This document shows positions 7,401 to 10,722 of a stretch of 10,722 nucleotides of DNA, in pieces. Location of the stretch: contig JAFGDC010000175.1 in NCBI GenBank assembly GCA_016932295.1, positions 1-10,722 of the forward strand, written 5' to 3'. The translations under genes were made by a program, and so were the position numbers. The first letter of the stretch is position 1. Each line of letters opens with the position of its first letter. This stretch comes from a candidate division CSSED10-310 bacterium (lineage in GTDB: Bacteria; CSSED10-310; JAFGDC01). Below the pieces are notes generated by a model. It worked only from the letters and a program-made list of their open reading frames with translations, did not search any database and was not told the origin of the DNA.

Positions 7401-8024
7401 CCATACATCGCCACCGGCATGGGAGGCATCGTGTGCGCCGGCACCGCTCCCGATGACTACAATGGCATGAGCTGGCTCTCCTTTGCCTTCAGTCTCGGCG
7501 GGGAAAGCCTCTATGTGCTCGACTTCGATGATGGGATCCATACGTTCATGACCGAACTGGAAAACGTCTCCGGTCTCGAATGGGTACCCGATCCCGGTGG
7601 AACGCCAGGCCACGGCAACCTCTTCCTCACCCGCGCCGAGGACACCATCACGATCATGCACATGACGCCATCCGGCACCGTAGGTTCCGCAGGCACCACC
7701 GTGACCCTCGACCCGGACATGGTCAATCCTACCACCAGTCTCTACAGCACCTACCTGAACCTTCCGGTGGCCGCCGCCTACAGCCGCTATTCCAACACCG
7801 TGTTCATCGCCAACCGCGGTGACGGCACGGTGGCGGAATGCAACCTCGACGGCGAATTCCTGCACCTCTACGACACCGGTCTCGGCGCCTACATGCTGAG
7901 TGGCATCGATGTGGGCGACACCTTGGGGGGGGAAACCGTCCTGCTCACCGTCACCGGTGGCCGGGGAATCAGTGAATTCAGCGGTCCCATGGGATCACTG
8001 GTGGCATTCCAACCCCTGCACTGA
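4476..8024 (+). CDS. Large lipoprotein: five Big_5 Ig-like domains and a lamin-tail domain within a possible split beta-propeller
   Basis: The 1182-residue product starts with a short basic, hydrophobic signal and a lipobox-like 'LCSAC' (lipid-bearing C22). I chose ATG 4476, after an AAGGAAGG element, because an in-frame ATG at 4425 abuts the previous stop, has no ribosome binding site and would spoil the signal. Residues 40-155 look like propeller blades ('MILVANRG'). Five SbsA-type Ig-like domains begin near 185, 305, 423, 535 and 663, each with a '[VL]xxxxPxDG' start and an '[FC]F[SD]xxM/V' strand. A lamin-tail domain covers about 778-965 ('VVINEV', 'DEWIELYN'). Residues 977-1182 again look like propeller blades ('SLYVLDFDDG', 'VFIANRGDG'). 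Such proteins are surface scaffolds or adhesins. It lies 51 bp after the phospholipase and is probably co-transcribed. No catalytic motif is visible. Confidence 0.88.
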   Translation: MKRRTSWIQISIVLVLMLCSACFDTTVDDDTKGLPDRQNVGLTTLLTGLNFPVDVEFVDNEDPSGVGECSVLTTGMILVANRGMNGANANSLLAISAGAEGTTTTAMFSNATYRDRFGESGVNAPTGISFRGPFVWTSNVADLVGSIAALDPNPCVAPNGPGGTAGEPVDGPTGTGVFGSDDFGFRVLEVVPYDGDEDVPTNTTIRVRFSQPVNPATVTAATFQVDVDDSDIPGLEDPSGTYLFHEGNTVVEFAYQQYGELGERTVYTINLDSNIKDYAGNELDGNPDSYGSDDFQSSFTTTSYGNPRVVSVSPTDGATDVSLRPKVTVCFSKPMKSLSTTSFKVVKDGTVSTVSGTLIYPEEDGATCYYALFQQDLEEDTVYHVIVTPDARDLAGNPLDQIPGGDLDLFESLFSTGGEMPGEGFCLMSVSPEDGSAGRNVDTDITLIFSAPVNQATISGNITVTSGLGAVTGTFIATGDNSTIVFSPGESYPQCSRITVTIGSGLRSVTGDSFSGWCDNPAGSASSSFDVVCENPYVASNLPVCGLQNANIDTTVTVNFSELMDLSSINAATFYIFENGIKLDESRVEIRKGDSVNGYSWAELRLQDEQGQESLLRAHSHYQYWVTIYARDLDSNNLDQNRDLRDGLTPFSCDFWTGEGTDPYPPCLVSSSPEDGASGISIFSTLTACFDKQMDRNTVNSASFIVSSSDGTVDGELDLSNDLRCIVFTPDPALPENDNITVTLTADLLDIQGRPLDGNCDGISGDPAYIRFTTSSGAVVINEVVDTPVFDWNDDPGTGNGIPFDQFYGSGEPSTDKDEWIELYNGTSQTFDLASSHWTIRMEDTTPADELIGDGDGAVEFYSGGSSAAAFLPNTFLVIGDPEGAMNQDVWIQLFDGNGDLLDDVELGTQDFEADGKANNAPKGSSSGGGDEAVTRCPNGFDSDYDATDFSKTTATIAGSNNSACGSIGGSAEDLPYIATGMGGIVCAGTAPDDYNGMSWLSFAFSLGGESLYVLDFDDGIHTFMTELENVSGLEWVPDPGGTPGHGNLFLTRAEDTITIMHMTPSGTVGSAGTTVTLDPDMVNPTTSLYSTYLNLPVAAAYSRYSNTVFIANRGDGTVAECNLDGEFLHLYDTGLGAYMLSGIDVGDTLGGETVLLTVTGGRGISEFSGPMGSLVAFQPLH
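7925..7932 (+). repeat. Run of eight G near the lipoprotein 3' end
   Basis: Eight G bases span codons 1150-1153 (Leu-Gly-Gly-Glu). A one-base change would replace roughly the last 30 residues of the C-terminal propeller part. Confidence 0.9.
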
Positions 8025-8203
8025 TTCGCGCGTTCCCGGCGCACAGGCTGTTCTCCCCGACCGGTCGGCCGCGTAAACACCCGAGTCCCGGCTGGCATTC
8101 AGGAGATGCATCGACCCTCAATAAGTACCGGTCATGACTCTCGCCCTATGACCCAGACGCCTGCATTGACGTTGAAGTGTACCTTGCCTGCTCAAAAAAC
8201 TTG

Positions 8204-8232
8204 TTGACTTTTACATCAATTAATTGTAAATA
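8204..8232 (+). promoter_or_regulatory. Probable promoter of the membrane protein/Xre pair
   Basis: TTGACT (8204-8209), a 17-bp spacer and TAAATA (8227-8232) give the best sigma70-like fit. TTTACA (8210-8215) with TATACA (8231-8236) at 15 bp is an alternative. The surrounding 8193-8262 has only about one G or C in five bases, far below its neighbours. The rest of the 248-bp gap (8025-8192) holds only a 12-bp palindrome CCGACCGGTCGG at 8057-8068, without a T-run. Confidence 0.5.
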
Positions 8233-8236
8233 TACA
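8210..8236. repeat. Dyad repeats overlapping the promoter, candidate Xre operator
   Basis: TTTACA (8210-8215) and TGTAAA (8225-8230) are inverted copies. The bases between include the perfect palindrome CAATTAATTG (8217-8226). A further TACA at 8233-8236 pairs with TGTA at 8225-8228. The dyad sits between the -35 and -10 boxes, where an autorepressor would block polymerase. Confidence 0.55.
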
Positions 8237-8272
8237 ACATTGAGTTTCGTTTTTTATCATTTGGGGGTGATC

Positions 8273-8728
8273 ATGCAACTCTTTACACGAGTCAAGACCA
8301 GGCGGACATTGGTGGTGGCCAATTACTCGCTGCTGGGAGTCATTAACCTGTGTTTCTATCTCGTGACCGGTCGCGAGATGACGCACGTGGTGGATGCCGT
8401 CGGTTTGTCAGCCCTCGCCCTGGTAGGGGTCAGTTTCTACCTGATCCATATTCCATCTGGTCTCTGGCGGCTCACTCATGCCCGCAGCGATCGTCTGGAT
8501 GAAAGGGAACTGCAGGTAACTCACGGCGTACTCAGCCGCTCCTACACCTGGTTCACGGTGCTGTCCTTGACGATCATGCTGAGTCATTCACTGCTTCTTG
8601 AACTGGTGCCGGGCTTCCCGATCATCCAGACGGTGCCGCTGGTGGGCAGTATGGTGTACCTGGCCCACACGCTTCCCGGCTCGTTCCTGGCCTGGTCGGA
8701 AACAGAGCTTCCCTGGTCGGCGGCATGA
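8273..8728 (+). CDS. Four-helix membrane protein with DERE motif (DUF2178-like)
   Basis: The 151-residue product has four predicted membrane segments: about 12-31, 40-60, 90-111 and 115-141. Between the second and third, in a charged loop, lies 'RLDERELQVTH' (74-84). A DER[EQ] motif just before a membrane helix is characteristic of small bacterial and archaeal membrane proteins of the DUF2178/DUF3796 kind, commonly encoded next to a small Xre regulator, as here. Their biochemical role is not established; a membrane-bound partner or signal input for the regulator is a common guess. I chose ATG 8273 because GGGGGTGA lies directly upstream; the longer frame from 8177 would translate through the AT-rich promoter. 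The stop overlaps the next start as ATGA. The family assignment rests on topology and motif only. Confidence 0.75.
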   Translation: MQLFTRVKTRRTLVVANYSLLGVINLCFYLVTGREMTHVVDAVGLSALALVGVSFYLIHIPSGLWRLTHARSDRLDERELQVTHGVLSRSYTWFTVLSLTIMLSHSLLLELVPGFPIIQTVPLVGSMVYLAHTLPGSFLAWSETELPWSAA

Positions 8729-8982
8729 AAGGGCGGAAGATATTCAACCGTATCGCGGTTCTCCGTCGGGAGCGGGGACTGTCCAGAAAGGAATTGGCCG
8801 ATGCCGTCGGGGTGAATCACCAGACAGTGGGATACCTGGAGCGGGAAGAGTACAATCCCAGTCTGGACCTGGCGTTCCGGATCAGCGAGTATTTCGGATT
8901 GCCTGTTCAGTTCATCTTTTCGGTGGAGCCGCAGCGGCCGATGAGCGAGGAATTGATGGAACGCGATATACCTTCCCGCTGA
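8725..8982 (+). CDS. Small Xre-family helix-turn-helix regulator
   Basis: The 85-residue product is almost entirely one HTH_3 domain. 'LRRERGLSRKELADAVGV' (13-30) contains the first helices and turn, 'NHQTVGYLEREEYNPSLDLA' (31-50) the recognition helix and the conserved Y/E..YNPSLDLA segment, and 'ISEYFGLPVQFIFSVE' (53-68) the last helix. The tail (69-85) is charged. Close relatives are one-domain regulators paired with small membrane proteins. Translation is probably coupled to the membrane gene through the ATGA overlap. The dyad in the cassette promoter is the natural candidate for its binding site, suggesting autoregulation (inference). It ends 27 bp before the stop of the converging gene. 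Confidence 0.9.
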   Translation: MKGRKIFNRIAVLRRERGLSRKELADAVGVNHQTVGYLEREEYNPSLDLAFRISEYFGLPVQFIFSVEPQRPMSEELMERDIPSR

Positions 8983-9005
8983 TCCGGCTTGATCGACAGC
9001 AACCG

Positions 9006-9020
9006 CCGTTCAGTGAACGG
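9006..9020. terminator. Short palindrome at the convergent gene junction, weak terminator candidate
   Basis: CCGTTCA and TGAACGG (7-bp arms, one base between) overlap the stop codon of the right-hand gene. Only about five base pairs could form with a realistic loop and there is no T-run on either side, so a role in termination is doubtful. Confidence 0.25.
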
Positions 9021-10722
9021 TCAGATAAGGCCAGGCATCACTGCTCCGGCCGTCATAGGTGGTAGCCATCAGCGAGAATACGTGCCTGCCTGATTCCAGC
9101 TCCACCGCCCAGGGATCGATTGGAAACGAGAAGCCGAATATCCCGTCGCCGGCGGCGCCATCCTGGTGCATGCCGTCATCCAGTAGTTTGATCCCGGTGG
9201 GGGTGAACTGGTAGAAGAGTTCCACGGTTTTGATGCCCACTCCCAGGGGATCGGATACAAGGGCCCGGACGAGGAAATCATCCACCGCCCGTGAGCTGAG
9301 GTCAGTGGTCCAGTAACCAGCGGTGAGGATTTGCGGCAGGTTGCTCCGGGGGCCGACAGCCAGGCTTGGTCCGCCGGATACAGGCGCGGTCGACGTGGAG
9401 GTCGCGCCGGCATCGTCGGGTGGAGTGTAATAGCAGCCCGCTTCGGGTCCCCTGATATACATGAATGGCCATTGTTGGCTGTAGTTGCCGTGATTGTCCC
9501 GCGCCCGTAGTTGGATGAAGATCGGCGGCTCGTTTCCTCTGAAGGTTCCGGGCGGCACGGGAATGTCCATCAAGGCGAACATTTCCACCAGGAGGCCTTC
9601 GTAGTAGAACTCCGCCCATGGTTCAAGGGTGGAACCGGTTGCGCTGCCATCCGCGAGTATTTCCACCGACTCGGTCGAGTCGCCTTCAGTGGGATTCCAG
9701 GTAAATGCGACGAGGTTGACGGTACCGCCGGCCAGTCCCGACAGGTAGCTGTCCCAGAATCCCGCCATCAGGATAAACGGGCCGTCATAAGGTGGCGGCG
9801 GGGAAGCGCAGTTGCTCATGCCGGCCGAATGCCACCCGGCGTTCCGCTCGAGGCACATGCATTCACGCCAATTTTCCTCGAAATCGCCCAATTCGATAAC
9901 GTTTTTCTCCTCCGAGTATCCTTTTCCTGCGGAAACACGATGGGTATAGGCATCGATCCTGGTTTTATTGAAATTGAGCAACAGGATTGGTTCTGACTCG
10001 GTGAGTCCGTTATAGGTGAGAGATCCCGAATCAGTGGTGAGCAGCAGGGTCGAAGGGCAGATGGTGTCGTTATATTCACCCAGGTACGGGTCGGTATCGG
10101 TGTTCTTGATGATGAGCGCCAGTTGTCCCGGTTGAATGATCATGGAATCATCGTAGAGCGGCAGGAGGAAGTTGGTCCGAAGGGTGCCGTCGTCGTCGCT
10201 TGCATCCGTCAGCAGGATCAGGGAAAGATCGATGGGAGCCGAGCCGGCAGCGCCGGCATGCATGAATTCGATGAACTCAGCGGTGGTCTCCGATCCGAGC
10301 GAAGACGGATCCGACATGACTTCGGTGATGACGAGCGCTCCCATGGGGATGGGTTCGCCTTCCGGGCAGGCGGGTCCACATGCGGAATGCCTGGCTCCCC
10401 GATAATCCGGAGGACAGTAAGACACGGTCCAGTTTGACGCCTCATCTGGTCCGCAAAGATCCACCCGGTCGACTGATTGATCGTCGATCACCTCAGGGTA
10501 GTAACCGCCGTATGAATCCACCGGCTGCTCACCGGCCGGGCCAAGGCAGATAAAGACCGGTTCATCTGGATCGATGTTGCTGGTTCCGAGCGTCCCGGAC
10601 ACAGTGAGCAGCAGGCAGTCACCGGTCACGGATCCATAGACGTTTTCATAGTCGGGATCGACGATGAGTGCGTATCCTTGCGCCGGAATCGTTGTTCGTC
10701 CGTCGCCCGGATACGGCAGCAG
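9010..10722 (-). CDS. Extracellular multidomain protein with tandem lamin-tail and tandem Ig-like domains, N-terminus cut by window edge
   Basis: The frame is open from the right edge to a TGA at 9012-9010, giving 570 visible residues. A GTG at 10629 could be misread as a start, but the 31 codons before it ('GYALIVDPDY') continue a lamin-tail domain, so the gene begins outside the window. Visible order: a first lamin-tail domain (1 to ~125, incomplete), a second (~128-305, 'ALVITEVMSDP', 'AEFIEFMHAG'), and two related Ig-like domains (~314-423 and ~462-570) that share 'ILxAG[FY]W' at the start and 'WP[FY]' at the end. The last carries the acidic loop 'DDGMHQDGAAGDGIFG', probably calcium-binding. 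A Thr/Ser/Pro linker (~434-455) separates them. It ends with the last strand and has no visible sorting tail. Lamin-tail modules in bacteria occur in secreted proteins; the role here is unknown. Confidence 0.85.
   Translation of the reverse strand: MLPYPGDGRTTIPAQGYALIVDPDYENVYGSVTGDCLLLTVSGTLGTSNIDPDEPVFICLGPAGEQPVDSYGGYYPEVIDDQSVDRVDLCGPDEASNWTVSYCPPDYRGARHSACGPACPEGEPIPMGALVITEVMSDPSSLGSETTAEFIEFMHAGAAGSAPIDLSLILLTDASDDDGTLRTNFLLPLYDDSMIIQPGQLALIIKNTDTDPYLGEYNDTICPSTLLLTTDSGSLTYNGLTESEPILLLNFNKTRIDAYTHRVSAGKGYSEEKNVIELGDFEENWRECMCLERNAGWHSAGMSNCASPPPPYDGPFILMAGFWDSYLSGLAGGTVNLVAFTWNPTEGDSTESVEILADGSATGSTLEPWAEFYYEGLLVEMFALMDIPVPPGTFRGNEPPIFIQLRARDNHGNYSQQWPFMYIRGPEAGCYYTPPDDAGATSTSTAPVSGGPSLAVGPRSNLPQILTAGYWTTDLSSRAVDDFLVRALVSDPLGVGIKTVELFYQFTPTGIKLLDDGMHQDGAAGDGIFGFSFPIDPWAVELESGRHVFSLMATTYDGRSSDAWPYLTVH

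Noticed and set aside
8057..8068. Palindrome CCGACCGGTCGG as terminator of the lipoprotein operon
   Set aside because: A stem of only about four pairs and no T-run follows; it may equally be chance in GC-rich DNA.
8106..8207. A 33-codon ORF between the lipoprotein and the membrane protein, after AGGAG
   Set aside because: AGGAG touches the ATG with no spacing, the frame runs into the promoter -35 box, and the peptide shows no domain.
8273..8982. Toxin-antitoxin system for the membrane protein/Xre pair
   Set aside because: The membrane protein has four helices and a DERE motif typical of regulator-partner families and does not resemble known toxins; nothing in the sequence supports toxicity.

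Overview
The window carries seven protein-coding genes that I can support, two of them cut by the window edges, plus one doubtful leader ORF. Base composition is GC-rich (my impression is high fifties percent). Long secreted proteins built from SbsA-type Ig-like (Big_5) and lamin-tail domains, a lipoprotein signal and a polysaccharide flippase suggest an uncultured bacterium with a complex envelope, probably diderm. No gene here is a phylogenetic marker, so I do not name a phylum.

Left arm, minus strand (2791 down to 1): a three-gene operon. It encodes a winged-helix regulator with an unusual C-terminal domain, a class I SAM-dependent methyltransferase, and a Wzx/MATE-like polysaccharide flippase that overlaps the methyltransferase by an ATGA and runs off the left edge. 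A good sigma70-type promoter (2886-2914) drives it and fixes the regulator start at 2791, not at an upstream ATG. The operon looks like the head of a surface-polysaccharide locus.

Centre, plus strand (3013-8024): a strong promoter (TTGACA, 17 bp, extended -10) and a repeat-containing leader of about 135 nt precede a secreted zinc-dependent phospholipase C-like enzyme. After it comes a 1182-residue lipoprotein with five Big_5 domains and a lamin-tail domain. Its N- and C-terminal ends look like two parts of one beta-propeller. The 391-bp divergent region between the two operons holds both promoters and several small repeats.

Right arm: a two-gene cassette (8273-8982) of a four-helix membrane protein with a DERE motif and a small Xre-type regulator, joined by an ATGA overlap. 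It is preceded by a very AT-rich promoter with a dyad. Converging on it from the right edge is a large protein with tandem lamin-tail domains and tandem Ig-like domains (minus strand), lacking its N-terminus.

How they may work together (inference): the left operon exports and modifies a surface glycan; the centre operon places a lipase and a large scaffold or adhesin at the cell surface; the right-edge protein shares the lamin-tail module and is probably extracellular too. The membrane protein/Xre pair looks like a self-contained regulatory unit set between the two large surface genes. I see no rRNA, tRNA, CRISPR array, transposase or integrase, and no textbook rho-independent terminator.
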